Assembly (NCBI GenBank): GCA_964439135.1
Contig: CAYTNN010000012.1
Span: 1-37,737 of the forward strand
Reading direction: 5' to 3'
Length of the DNA: 37,737 bases
Origin: JAFGPJ01 sp964439135
Lineage (GTDB): Bacteria > Planctomycetota > Phycisphaerae > Sedimentisphaerales > Anaerobacaceae
Part shown: positions 16,357-25,421 of the stretch, one piece after another
How positions within the stretch are numbered: the first letter of the stretch is position 1
Layout: every line of letters begins with the position of its first letter
Made by a program: the position numbers and the translations under genes
Notes under the pieces: generated by a model
Seen by the model: the letters and a program-made list of their open reading frames with translations, nothing else
Database searches by the model: none
Told to the model about the DNA's origin: nothing

Positions 16357-17994
16357 TTACTCCAGAGTAAATACCACCGAGTCTCTGTGCCCAATTCTGC
16401 CATTGATACACAGTTTGATTTGTTTTTTCAGGTCATTCGGCAGATTATCAAAGCTTTGCTTCATTGTTATGAAATACGAGTTTTTCGGGCACTGAAGAAG
16501 CTCGTCCGGAGAACTGATAAATATGGGCGTGATCGGTTTATCATAATTTACCATAAATTTGATATCATCTGTGTCAGGACCTACCTGGTAGAACACTATG
16601 TCCCCGGGCCGCTCCTTTTCCAGCAGTTTAACTTGTTCCACAAATGGCCTGGCACTCTCCAGAATCTCGTTAACAGGCTGGGCTACACCTATATTAACAA
16701 TAATAAACGCTGAGACTCCAATAGCTGCAGCGACCATATCCTGGTTGGGACGGCCTCTTAATCTCTTGTCTAAGGTCCTGGCAATTATAATCAAACCTAT
16801 CAATAATACCAGAGCGAATAGAAAATGAGCGTTGACGCAAAGGCCAAAATATTTACCGAATAAAATAATACCTAAAGTTGCAACGACCCCTACCAGAGGC
16901 AGAGAAGAACAAATGGACAGACAGATCTTCTTCACCTCAAATAGAATTCTTTTTGGCCTCGTATCAATCAACATATATGAAGCAGCCAGGGAAAGTGCCG
17001 GCACAATGGGCAGAATATATCGTGCCTTCTTGACTGACGGAATCGACATGCCTATGAGCACAATCAATATCCAGCAGGCCAGGCTGCCAAGCAAAATATC
17101 ATCGTCATTCTTCCTGCCCAGGATATCCTTGAAACGAGAAATGACGACAATAATTGCCAAAGGATAAGCCGGGGCATAAGAGGTAAAACCTTTGAGCCAA
17201 TAATAGGTATAACCCGGACCTCTGTCATTCATACGACTGGTCATCTGAGCGCTGAGCACGCTTTGCACTAAGGATTCTCCGCCCTGGAGTCTTGCGGCGA
17301 GAAATAGACTGGCAAAGCCAAGGGCCAGCACGACAGCAGCGACCATACCCGCGAGTATGAATCTTTTATACTTTGCCAACCATAAATAATAGCTGCACAC
17401 GACGGCGGCAGGGATGACCAGGCCTATAGGGCCGCGAAAGGCAAAACTGAGGAACCATATCGCTGGAAGCAAGACCAGTCGTTTATCTCGACCATAGAAC
17501 GTGGCTGAATAAACGAGATAGAAGGACAGAACCGTTGCCAGGCTCGTATATTGATCCAGAGCAATGCTGCGGGACTCATTGAAGAACTTGGCTGTGAACA
17601 GGGCCAACAAAACAGCAGCAAGTCCCCACCGGCGGGATCGAATCGCCCCGATCCGATATGTGAGAACCAAAATTAGCGCCGATGTTACGGCTGTAGGCAG
17701 AATGGCTGAGAAGGGCGTAACCTGCCCGAGAAGTTTGGACACGAGGTAGATCAGAAAAGTTGAGGTGCCCGGATAGTCGGGATATGGGCTTTGGTATGTC
17801 GTAGGAAAAAAGCTGGGTCCGAAGCGGAACATCTCCTGGGCGAACAAGCCGAAACGGGCCTGAAAACCTATGAATTCAGAATTCAGACCGACCATAAACA
17901 ACAAAAGGGCCCCTGTGAATATCAGCAGCGAATCTCTTGTTCGTCTCCTGGATTCATCGGTGAGATATACCGATGTCACATGTTCCGGGATCAT
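16357..17994 (-). CDS. GT39-family polyprenol-phosphate sugar transferase, membrane
   Basis: The 545-aa protein has about twelve hydrophobic helices (~22-440) and a soluble C-terminal part (~450-545). Its first loop contains QARFGLFAQEMFRFG and SPYPDYPGTSTFLIY, the layout of PMT_2/GT39 glycosyltransferases, although it lacks the exact ArnT DEFRYAEI string. The expected role is transfer of a sugar from a lipid carrier to a periplasmic acceptor. Its start codon overlaps the arnD stop by four bases (ATGA), so it is translationally coupled to arnD. It could decorate lipid A at another position or use a different acceptor; the sequence does not decide. It is more divergent from E. coli ArnT than the gene at 14578. 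Confidence 0.75.
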   Translation of the reverse strand: MIPEHVTSVYLTDESRRRTRDSLLIFTGALLLFMVGLNSEFIGFQARFGLFAQEMFRFGPSFFPTTYQSPYPDYPGTSTFLIYLVSKLLGQVTPFSAILPTAVTSALILVLTYRIGAIRSRRWGLAAVLLALFTAKFFNESRSIALDQYTSLATVLSFYLVYSATFYGRDKRLVLLPAIWFLSFAFRGPIGLVIPAAVVCSYYLWLAKYKRFILAGMVAAVVLALGFASLFLAARLQGGESLVQSVLSAQMTSRMNDRGPGYTYYWLKGFTSYAPAYPLAIIVVISRFKDILGRKNDDDILLGSLACWILIVLIGMSIPSVKKARYILPIVPALSLAASYMLIDTRPKRILFEVKKICLSICSSLPLVGVVATLGIILFGKYFGLCVNAHFLFALVLLIGLIIIARTLDKRLRGRPNQDMVAAAIGVSAFIIVNIGVAQPVNEILESARPFVEQVKLLEKERPGDIVFYQVGPDTDDIKFMVNYDKPITPIFISSPDELLQCPKNSYFITMKQSFDNLPNDLKKQIKLCINGRIGHRDSVVFTLE

Positions 17995-18902
17995 CCATTA
18001 TCCTTATGATACGATTTTGAGGTTTCCTGCCATGCGACCCATCCTTCACGTCCGGAGATGGTGCCCTGAACAACCCGGGATTTTCCCATAGCAGGGCAGT
18101 CGTCGAGTAAAGCACCAAGGGCAACGAACGACACGCCTTGTGCTTCGGCTGCCTTCAGGAATCTATCGAACATATCAAAGCACGCCATGCCTTCGGCCTC
18201 CGCATGGATGGTCAAAACATTGAGCCTGTCCTCAGAACACTCGGCAAGCAGGCGGTCATTGTAGTTACTTTCCGTCACCCCGTGGCGACCGATCATTTCG
18301 TCGTAGGTGGGGAGTGTGACAGGAATCTGAGGCTGGGCCAATTGCTCGTCATCGACCAGGGGAAGAAATATGCTGTCTCCCCTGCAATCGCTGTTATAGC
18401 GGAAAGCAAAACTGCCTTTCTCTTTCAATACGAGATCATTGCACTTCCAACCGGGGACGGCGGAACACGTCGGCGGCCGGCCGAGGATTTGCGTAAGCAG
18501 ATCTACGCCCCGGCGGAGTGACCGGCTAACGGTCTGGGAGTCCATTGTATCAATATGCGCCTGCCATGCATGATGATCCCATGCATGCAGTCCGACCTCG
18601 TGACCGGCCTCGGCAGCCGAACTTATCACAGACCCTAGTTTTTTTCCAATCACCGGCCCGGGCCATAAAGTGCCCTTGAAAAGAATGTCCCATCCATATA
18701 GGCGAGTAGCCTTCGTTCTGAGCATCTTGAACAGGAACTTCGGGCGAAGGAGCCGCCAGAGATGACGACCCATGTTGTCGGGGCCCACGGAAAAAAAGAA
18801 CGACGCATTTATCGCATGATCGGCAAAAAGTCTGCACAGATTCGGGACGCCAAGTCTCGTTCCCCTAAAGGTATCGACATCAACTCTCAGGCCTATTCTC
18901 AT
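17991..18902 (-). CDS. arnD: ArnD: Und-P-formamido-arabinose deformylase
   Basis: The 303-aa polysaccharide-deacetylase-fold enzyme removes the formyl group from undecaprenyl-phosphate-4-formamido-L-arabinose. Matches to ArnD are near word for word: GLRVDVDTFRGTR (4-16), FFSVGPDNMGRHLWRLLRP (~36-54), LYGWDILFKGT, EVGLHAWDHHAWQAH (~102-116), RYNSDCRG, IPVTLPTYDE, TIHAE and GREGW. The catalytic Asp is in the DVD motif, and the metal-binding His residues lie in HAWDHHAWQAH. It overlaps arnA upstream and the GT39 gene downstream, each by four bases (ATGA). This supports tight translational coupling within the arn operon. E. coli ArnD is 296 aa, so length is normal. Confidence 0.95.
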   Translation of the reverse strand: MRIGLRVDVDTFRGTRLGVPNLCRLFADHAINASFFFSVGPDNMGRHLWRLLRPKFLFKMLRTKATRLYGWDILFKGTLWPGPVIGKKLGSVISSAAEAGHEVGLHAWDHHAWQAHIDTMDSQTVSRSLRRGVDLLTQILGRPPTCSAVPGWKCNDLVLKEKGSFAFRYNSDCRGDSIFLPLVDDEQLAQPQIPVTLPTYDEMIGRHGVTESNYNDRLLAECSEDRLNVLTIHAEAEGMACFDMFDRFLKAAEAQGVSFVALGALLDDCPAMGKSRVVQGTISGREGWVAWQETSKSYHKDNG

Positions 18903-21019
18903 GTGACATTCTGCTTTTTAACCTTTTTGCCGGGGGAGGGCACGGAGACTATAGGCGTCACTTTCCCGCCCGCAGGCTGCTTCGGCTTGAGTATTTCTGT
19001 CGCGACCGCGTCGGTGAGGTCACCTTCGATCTCTATTACGCCGTGCCGGATAGCTTCCCGAAGGAAGAAATCCAGAGTCTGCTCAACGGACTCTTCTAAT
19101 TCTATTGTCGGGTTCCAGTTGAGGAGCTTCCTGGCATTCCTGATGCTTGGTTTCCTGTGTTGGACATCCTGATAGCCTGCGCCGTAGTAGGATCCACTTT
19201 CAATCTCACGGAATCCCGCGAAAGTCGGAAACTTGGACCGAAGGGGATGCCGATCGAACTTCTCCAGGAGCATTTCCGCCAGGTCCCGGATGCTGGCCTC
19301 GTTATCCGGATTGCCGATATTGATAATCCGGCTGTTGCACACGCCATTTTTGTTTTCGATTATTCTGTAAAGACACTCGATGCCGTCCGAGACATCGGTA
19401 AAACAGCGTTTTTGTCTGCCGCCGTCGATGAGTAGAATTGGCGTACCTTCGACAAGATTAAGAATCAACTGGGTGATGGCTCGCGAGCTGCCGATCCTCG
19501 CGGAAGTCAGGCTGTCAAGTTTTGGCCCGATCCAGTTGAACGGCCTGAACAGAGTGAACTCGAGTCCCTCTTTCTGCCCGTAGGCCCAGATGACCCTGTC
19601 GAGCAATTGCTTGCAGCAGGAATATATCCATCGTTGCATCCGGATCGGCCCCAGAATCAGCCTGGATTTGTCTTCGTCAAATTCATCCTCGTCACACATG
19701 CCGTACACTTCCGATGTTGACGGGAAAATAATCCGCTTTCCATATTTGACGCAATACCGGACCACCCTAAGATTCTCTTCGAAATCCAGCTCAAATACCC
19801 CTATCGGATTGCGCGTATATTCGATCGGCGTTGCAATAGCCACCAGGGGAATCACTGTATCGCATTTTTTGACATGGTATTCGGTCCATTCGCGATGGAT
19901 GGAAATGTCACCTTCTTCATAATGGAACGCAGGCCTGTCGATAAGGTGCTGGATGTAATTCGATCTAATGTCCATTCCGTGCACTTCATATTTGTCGCTC
20001 CGAAGCAGTCTTTCGCTCAACGCGTTGCCGATAAAGCCGTTAACTCCGAGGATCAGAACGTGCTCTTTCCTCATAGTCTCGATTCGGCGGTCTGCACTCG
20101 GACCGAATCTCATGCCCTCGAACAAATTAAGCTCACGAGCGAGCTGAGTGCCGGTCATGTAGAGACCGTTATCAGCCTGGCCGTAATCCACGCGCACCGC
20201 ACCTTTGCCACATACGACAACGAGGGGATCTATGGACACGATGGTGCCGGGACTCAATTCTTCTCCGGAGTAAGGTTCTTCGGAAACCGCCCAAAACACA
20301 CATTTCTGGTTCACTATATAGCTCGAAGCGCCCGGGTAAGGCTGGGTTACGGCACGGACCAGATTCCTTACCTGCCTGGCGCCGGCTGTCCAGTCAATTT
20401 CGCCGTCTTCCGGCCGGCGGCCCCCATAGTATGTTGCAATGGAATGGTCCTGAGGTTCACGGCCGGCAGTGCCATCCTTTATTTGCGGCAATACTTCGTC
20501 GAGCATAGTTGACGCCGCCTGAGCTGCTTTTTCATGCAGTGACCTGGCGGTATCGTCGTCTGTTATTGCGATTTTCTTCCGGCATACAATGTCACCGTCA
20601 TCGGGTTTGGGTGTCATGTAATGCAGCGTAACTCCCGTTTCCTTCTCACCGTTGACAAGCACCCAGTTAATGGGGCACCGCCCTCGATACATGGGAAGAA
20701 GCGAGCCGTGCAGATTAAGACATCCCCGCGGCGGAATATCCAGGATAGGCCGTTTGATTATATTTCTATAATAGAATGAGAAAATAATGTCCGGTTTATA
20801 TTCCTCGATCTTCCTGACCCATAGCGGATGATTGATGTTCTCGGGGGCAAAGACCGGAATGTTTTTCGACGCGGCCAACTCTGCTACGGAATTGAACCAG
20901 ACATTTTCGTTCGGGTCGTCCTTATGCGTAAAAACGGCGGCAATCTCAATACCGTTTCGCAGTAGGGCATTGATGCCTTCACAGCCAATGTTGTGATAAG
21001 CCAGGACTACTACTTTCAT
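18899..21019 (-). CDS. arnA: ArnA: bifunctional UDP-GlcA decarboxylase / UDP-L-Ara4N formyltransferase
   Basis: The 706-aa bifunctional enzyme has an N-terminal formyltransferase (~1-305) with catalytic N102, H104 and D140 at the same numbers as in E. coli. Its motifs include NLHGSLLPMYRGRCPINW. The C-terminal UDP-glucuronate decarboxylase (~318-665) has the NAD site GVNGFIG (325-331), S436/E437 in STSEVYG, the Y466-xxx-K470 pair and R622 in HRKPSIRN. It makes UDP-4-keto-arabinose for ArnB and formylates the amino-sugar for ArnC. ATG 21019 follows GAGG at seven bases; the longer reading to 21211 adds 64 residues antisense-like to arnC. A tail of about 40 residues beyond the E. coli end is Lys/Pro-rich and unexplained. 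The next gene, arnD, overlaps by four bases. Confidence 0.95.
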   Translation of the reverse strand: MKVVVLAYHNIGCEGINALLRNGIEIAAVFTHKDDPNENVWFNSVAELAASKNIPVFAPENINHPLWVRKIEEYKPDIIFSFYYRNIIKRPILDIPPRGCLNLHGSLLPMYRGRCPINWVLVNGEKETGVTLHYMTPKPDDGDIVCRKKIAITDDDTARSLHEKAAQAASTMLDEVLPQIKDGTAGREPQDHSIATYYGGRRPEDGEIDWTAGARQVRNLVRAVTQPYPGASSYIVNQKCVFWAVSEEPYSGEELSPGTIVSIDPLVVVCGKGAVRVDYGQADNGLYMTGTQLARELNLFEGMRFGPSADRRIETMRKEHVLILGVNGFIGNALSERLLRSDKYEVHGMDIRSNYIQHLIDRPAFHYEEGDISIHREWTEYHVKKCDTVIPLVAIATPIEYTRNPIGVFELDFEENLRVVRYCVKYGKRIIFPSTSEVYGMCDEDEFDEDKSRLILGPIRMQRWIYSCCKQLLDRVIWAYGQKEGLEFTLFRPFNWIGPKLDSLTSARIGSSRAITQLILNLVEGTPILLIDGGRQKRCFTDVSDGIECLYRIIENKNGVCNSRIINIGNPDNEASIRDLAEMLLEKFDRHPLRSKFPTFAGFREIESGSYYGAGYQDVQHRKPSIRNARKLLNWNPTIELEESVEQTLDFFLREAIRHGVIEIEGDLTDAVATEILKPKQPAGGKVTPIVSVPSPGKKVKKQNVT

Positions 21020-21047
21020 AATGATACCTCTGAAATTTCGATAAAAT

Positions 21048-22190
21048 TTACAATTCTTTTTCTGTTTTTCGCCCGACAACCCGGTGAACAAAGTATCGGG
21101 GTCTTGCCCTGACATCGTCATAGATACGACCGATGTATTCTCCAAGCAGTCCCATGCCGATAAACTGGGCACCAATAAAGATGAAGAGAATGGCAAATAG
21201 CGTAAAGACACCCTCTGCCGCCCAATCGGGTCCGTGGACCAATCTCATAATCAACAAGAAGATGCCGAATCCCACTCCAGCGGCCGATATCACGCCGCCC
21301 AGCACGCTCAAAACACGCAATGGAAACGTTGTCATACTGGTCAGCAGATCATACTGAAGGTTGATCAGCTTCCATAGCCCATACTTCGAGTCTCCCTCGG
21401 TTCGCTCGGCATGGCCGACCTCGATTTCCGTCGCTTTACGGGCGAAGCTGTTAGCCAGGATAGGAATAAAGGTGCTTCGTTCGTGACACTGGAGCATTGC
21501 ATCGACAACGTGCCGCCTGTAAGCCCGCAACATACAGCCATAATCATGCATTTTCACGCCGGTGGCCTTTTGTGCCACTTTGTTGACAACGTGAGAGGCC
21601 ACCTTTCGGAAAAGTGTATCATGCCTTGGGACCCGCATTGTTCCGACAACGTCGAAACCTTCCTCCATAGTACGAACCAATTTTAAAACTTCCTCAGGCG
21701 GATTCTGCAAGTCCGCGTCAAGGGTAACGATCATATCCCCTCTGGATTCGGCGAATCCGGCCATTACAGCGGCATGCTGGCCATAGTTGCGGTTTAGCAG
21801 AACTCCCAGGACCTTTCCTTCGTTCTGATCGACGGCTTCGTTAATGACTTTCGATGAACTATCGGAGCTGCCGTCATCCACAAGAATGATTTCAAAAGAT
21901 TTCCCCATTTCATTGCAGGTTTTTAGACAACGACCGATGAGTTCTCCAAGGTTCTTCTCTTCATTAAAGACCGGAATAACAAGTGAAACCGACAGAATAT
22001 CTTCCGCCTTCTCCAATATGCCGCTATCCGGAACTGGTTCCAGACCATCTTTCTTCTGCGCAACCGATCCAACAACTTCTACCGAGTATGCGCCGGACCG
22101 GGACGATTTAGCAGTCGTCTTTGGATGAACCAGATCTACTTCCGCTCGTTTTGGATTATCCATGCTTCGTATTTGTCCATCTTTTCCCAT
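21048..22190 (-). CDS. arnC: ArnC: undecaprenyl-phosphate 4-deoxy-4-formamido-L-arabinose transferase
   Basis: The 380-aa GT2 enzyme transfers formamido-arabinose from UDP to undecaprenyl phosphate at the cytoplasmic face. The GT-A domain runs from SVSLVIPVFNEEKNL (~67-81) through VDDGSSD, the LDADLQNPPEE DxD-type motif and the acceptor region. Two C-terminal transmembrane helices follow, with GEYIGRIYDDV near the end, as in ArnC. An extra N-terminal segment of about 60 residues, polar and probably disordered, precedes the catalytic domain and is absent from the 322-aa E. coli protein. I chose ATG 22190 because AAAGGAG lies 11 bases upstream. ATG 22163 (371 aa) is an alternative. The gene overlaps the end of the GT39 gene before it by about 55 bases. 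Confidence 0.9.
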   Translation of the reverse strand: MGKDGQIRSMDNPKRAEVDLVHPKTTAKSSRSGAYSVEVVGSVAQKKDGLEPVPDSGILEKAEDILSVSLVIPVFNEEKNLGELIGRCLKTCNEMGKSFEIILVDDGSSDSSSKVINEAVDQNEGKVLGVLLNRNYGQHAAVMAGFAESRGDMIVTLDADLQNPPEEVLKLVRTMEEGFDVVGTMRVPRHDTLFRKVASHVVNKVAQKATGVKMHDYGCMLRAYRRHVVDAMLQCHERSTFIPILANSFARKATEIEVGHAERTEGDSKYGLWKLINLQYDLLTSMTTFPLRVLSVLGGVISAAGVGFGIFLLIMRLVHGPDWAAEGVFTLFAILFIFIGAQFIGMGLLGEYIGRIYDDVRARPRYFVHRVVGRKTEKEL

Positions 22191-23964
22191 GGATAGATTT
22201 TCTCCTTTAAAGTCGGCTGCTCGGGCACCCATTCCGGAAGGGCAGCCAGCAATTCCTTATTATAATCGCTATGTGAGATCAATAATTTGGTTTTGGCCTC
22301 GGAACTCAAAAAATCATTCAACTGCTCAGAACTTTCAATTAGAAGTGCCGGTTCGGGCAAATCCATATAAAATAGAATCTCACCTGCAAATTTGCGAAAA
22401 AAAGCAATATTAGCAGGCTTAAGGTCTCCAATTTTAGCTTTTAACTCCATACTAAAGGGTTTAATTGAACGGTATTTATCAATAATCTTCTCCTGCCAGT
22501 CCAAATAACCGCCCATGATTATAACAGACATTATGATTAAAGGCGCCAATTTTTTCTCAGAACCGGCAACTCGGCTTAGCAAGCCGGGGCGGATGCGTTG
22601 CAGAATCAGAGGCACCAAGGCCATGAAACCCAGAAATACGGTGACAAATATAAGCTCCTTAGACGCCTCAAAACCCGTGCGGGCTTTAACCACCGGCCAA
22701 ATTGCCGGACTTAGAATCTCAACCGCCACGACAATTACGAGCAGCACAGTCTGAATCCCCAGCACCTGCCGATGGCATTTCTCCTCTTTCTCCCAGTCAA
22801 AATAAAGCGAAGCCATAAGGGCACAAAAAGGAAGCATCGGGAGAATATAGTACGACCTCCGCGAACCGGACAGGGTAAAGAACAGAAAAATAAGTGTCGC
22901 CGAGATTGTGAGCCATTTGCTCGGCCAGTCGAGTTTTTTGAAATGGGCATAGGCCGCCCAAAAGGCCGCTACGAGCAATGGAATCCAGGGGAAAAACAAC
23001 TGAGGCAGATAGCGAAAATAGACATAAAAAGGCTCCTTATGATCGAACGGCTGAAAGTAGCGTACGATATTTTCTCTAAAAGCCAGTCCCAGACCGCTGG
23101 ANNNNNNNNNNNNNNNNNNNNNNNNNNNNNNNNNNNNNNNNNNNNNNNNNNNNNNNNNNNNNNNNNNNNNNNNNNNNNNNNNNNNNNNNNNNNNNNNNNN
23201 NGAAAGTAGCGTACGATATTTTCTCTAAAAGCCAGTCCCAGACCGCTGGATTTATATCCGGATTTTGTCACTTCCGCGTACATAAGAGGCCCTAAATACA
23301 GCGAAAGGCCCGCAACCAAAGCCAGGAAATGAGAGACAGACAGATAAGACTTCCAGCGTTTTTCCCTCATCAAATCGGGCAATACGACAAGGATGGGCAC
23401 CACTATCGCGGTCAATCCTTTCGTTTGGGCTCCAATAAAACAGATCGCGTAGAAGATGAAGTAACTGAGAAAGCCGGGCTTTTCCCGCCGGGCCCAGTAC
23501 CAGGCGACCGCAAGAATAATAGCGGCCATGTTCTCCATGTCGGCCTCGCCGGTTCTCGACCAGAATATAAAACCGTATGTACTAAGAAGAATCCAGCCGG
23601 CGGTTCTTGCCCGCTGGTCTGACCAGAGCCTTCGGCCCAGGTTCATTGTAGCCCACAAACCTAACAGGCCCGCAATCGCACTCGGCAATCTTACTGTCCA
23701 CTCATCAAGCCGGCCGGTAACCGCGGCCACCAAAGCAATAAACCAGTAACTCAGCAGGGGTTTGTCGAAGTACGGCTTGCCATTAATACAAGGATGGAAA
23801 TAGTCTCCCGTGAGGCGCATCTCCCTGACAATCTCGGCCCATCTGTTTTCGGCGCCCCAAAGTCCTCTTGCTCCGATGTACCACAACAAAATGAAGGCTG
23901 CCACAGACCAGAAAATGATAGCTGGAATGTTATCGCGAATACTTTTCATACTTATCGATACCAT
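22136..23964 (-). CDS. GT39-family glycosyltransferase, split only by a false assembly gap
   Basis: The reading frame is interrupted by 100 N at 23102-23201, and the 49 bases on each side of the gap are identical. Removing the N run and one copy (149 bases) leaves 1680 bases, exactly 560 codons, in one open frame. The join reads VRYFQPFDHKEPF and runs into FFPWIPLL. The restored 559-aa protein has the GT39 first-loop motif RWAEIVREMRLTGDYFHP and YFDKPLLSYWF, about eleven helices and a soluble C-terminal end. It is a polyprenol-phosphate-sugar transferase related to ArnT, but less like ArnT than the gene at 14578. The start may be ATG 23964 or 23949; neither has a clear ribosome site. It lies 49 bases after arnB. 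Confidence 0.85.
23053..23101. repeat. Left copy of a 49-bp duplicated gap flank
   Basis: These 49 bases abut the N run on its left and are identical to 23202-23250 on its right. This is the signature of two contigs whose ends overlap by a k-mer-sized piece and were scaffolded with a nominal 100-base gap, not a biological repeat. Confidence 0.9.
23102..23201. other. Assembly gap of 100 N
   Basis: A run of exactly 100 undetermined bases inside the GT39 gene. Its round length is a scaffold placeholder. The duplicated flanks suggest that no sequence is actually missing. Confidence 0.95.
23202..23250. repeat. Right copy of the 49-bp duplicated gap flank
   Basis: Identical to 23053-23101. Collapsing the two copies restores one open reading frame across the GT39 gene. 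Confidence 0.9.
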
Positions 23965-24013
23965 AGAGGCCGACTACAAGTGGGCACTTAAGTCCGGAGT
24001 CTGCTCCCACGCG

Positions 24014-25171
24014 TTACTTTCTCTTTTGCAAGACCCTCTTTATCGCGTTTACCACGTCGTCGATATCACCCGCCGTCATATCAGGGAAAAGCGGAAGCGA
24101 ACAAATCCGGTCCGAATTCCACTCCGTGTTCGGCAGCATACCTCGATGCATACCCATCGACTCTCTATAATATTTTTGGAGGTGCACGGCACGAAAATGT
24201 AATCCCGTTCCAATATTCCTTTTTTTCAACTGCTGCATAAAATCATAACAAGTTAATCCGGTTTTGTCGATATCCAAACGCACGATAAAGAGATGCCACG
24301 CATGCCTGATCGAATATGTAGGGTCGCAAAGCGGCATAATCTCATCGATTTCCGCCAGCCGCTCGCGATATATACCGGCCAGCTCGGTTCGCTTGCCGTT
24401 GAACTGCTCCACGCGGGCCAATTGCGTTATCCCCAAAACAGCAGATATATCCGTCATGTTGTATTTGTAGCCCGGCTCCAACACCTCAGCCTGCGGTGAC
24501 CTGCCCAGAGTCTGCCTGTCATAAGCATCTACACCAAGACCGTGAAACTTCAGCGTTCGAATACGGCTGACCAGATCCGGATCATCCGAGCAAAACATGC
24601 CCCCTTCACCGGTTGTTATGTTCTTGATGGGGTGAAAAGAAAAAATCGAAGTCCCCCTGCAGCCGATACGTTCGCCTTTATATTGCGTGCCCAGAGCGTG
24701 AGCGGCATCCTCGACAAGAAAGACATTCTTAGCCGCTACCAGCTTGCGAATCGGTTCCATGTCAACCGGCACTCCGGCAAAGTGAACCGGAATGATAAGG
24801 CGCGTCTTGCCGGTCAGAGAAGCCTCCACGGACTCGGGGCTAACCATAAGCGTATCCCGGTCCACATCAACGAATACGGGAGTTGCGCCGGCAAGGACAA
24901 TTAAATTCGCTGTGGAAACCCACGTCATCGAAGGCGTGATGACCTCGTCGCCGGGGCCGATATTCAGGGCCTTGAGCAAAATGTGCATCCCGGCGGTTGC
25001 CGAAGACAACGCTACCGCCTCGGAACAGCCCACGTACTCGCAGAATCTCTGCTCAAACTCAGCAGCCTTCGGACCTGTGGTAATCCACCCCGAGCGTAAA
25101 ACCTCGCTGACCGCAGCAATATCCGCCTCTGTTATCGACGGCCTTGAAAATGGCAGAAATTCATTTCTCAT
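24014..25171 (-). CDS. arnB: ArnB: UDP-4-amino-4-deoxy-L-arabinose aminotransferase
   Basis: The 385-aa PLP enzyme of the DegT/DnrJ/EryC1/StrS family converts UDP-4-keto-arabinose to UDP-L-Ara4N with glutamate as amino donor. It follows E. coli ArnB closely: FLPFSRPSIT (5-14), SGWITTGPK, SSATAGMH (56-63), TPSMTWVST, VDVDRDTLMV, EDAAHALGT, KFHGLGVDAYDRQT, GTGLHFRAVHLQKYYRE, and NTEWNSDRICSLPLFPDMT at the end. The PLP lysine is K183 in SFHPIKNIT. ATG 25171 has AGGGA seven bases upstream. It is the first gene of the arn operon, behind a strong sigma70-like promoter. Length equals the family norm (379-385). Confidence 0.95.
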   Translation of the reverse strand: MRNEFLPFSRPSITEADIAAVSEVLRSGWITTGPKAAEFEQRFCEYVGCSEAVALSSATAGMHILLKALNIGPGDEVITPSMTWVSTANLIVLAGATPVFVDVDRDTLMVSPESVEASLTGKTRLIIPVHFAGVPVDMEPIRKLVAAKNVFLVEDAAHALGTQYKGERIGCRGTSIFSFHPIKNITTGEGGMFCSDDPDLVSRIRTLKFHGLGVDAYDRQTLGRSPQAEVLEPGYKYNMTDISAVLGITQLARVEQFNGKRTELAGIYRERLAEIDEIMPLCDPTYSIRHAWHLFIVRLDIDKTGLTCYDFMQQLKKRNIGTGLHFRAVHLQKYYRESMGMHRGMLPNTEWNSDRICSLPLFPDMTAGDIDDVVNAIKRVLQKRK

Positions 25172-25226
25172 TATCTATTCCCTGCTTGCTCAAAATAATC
25201 AGAATTGTTTTATAAAAATATGCCAC

Positions 25227-25255
25227 ATACTAAAAAAAATCACCACAATTGTCAA
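25227..25255 (-). promoter_or_regulatory. Sigma70-type promoter of the arn operon
   Basis: On the minus strand, a perfect TTGACA (25255-25250) is followed after 17 bases by TAGTAT (25232-25227). This predicts a start near 25220 and a leader of about 49 bases carrying the AGGGA ribosome site of arnB. An eight-T run lies just upstream of the -10. The match suggests substantial basal expression of the seven-gene operon. Confidence 0.7.
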
Positions 25256-25421
25256 GGATGGATGTTTTCTGGACTCAGGCCGTCCAAGAATCATTGTTTC
25301 CCTCGCCTTGTTCCGGCATATTGCGGGCTTTCCAGGTAAATGCTGAGGGAGTTGATGTTCTGAATAGCATAAGGGCTGCGGAACAAAAACCAGTGGCTTT
25401 CAAGAGGGAACTTCCGGGATT

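Noticed and set aside
21020..21211. A 64-residue N-terminal extension of ArnA
   Set aside because: It overlaps the end of arnC out of frame, and the conserved ArnA start MKVVVLAYHN at 21019 has a good ribosome site and gives E. coli-identical residue numbering.
22136..23964. A pseudogene or frameshifted arnT
   Set aside because: The break coincides with an N run flanked by identical 49-bp pieces, and collapsing them restores one frame, so the break is an assembly artefact.
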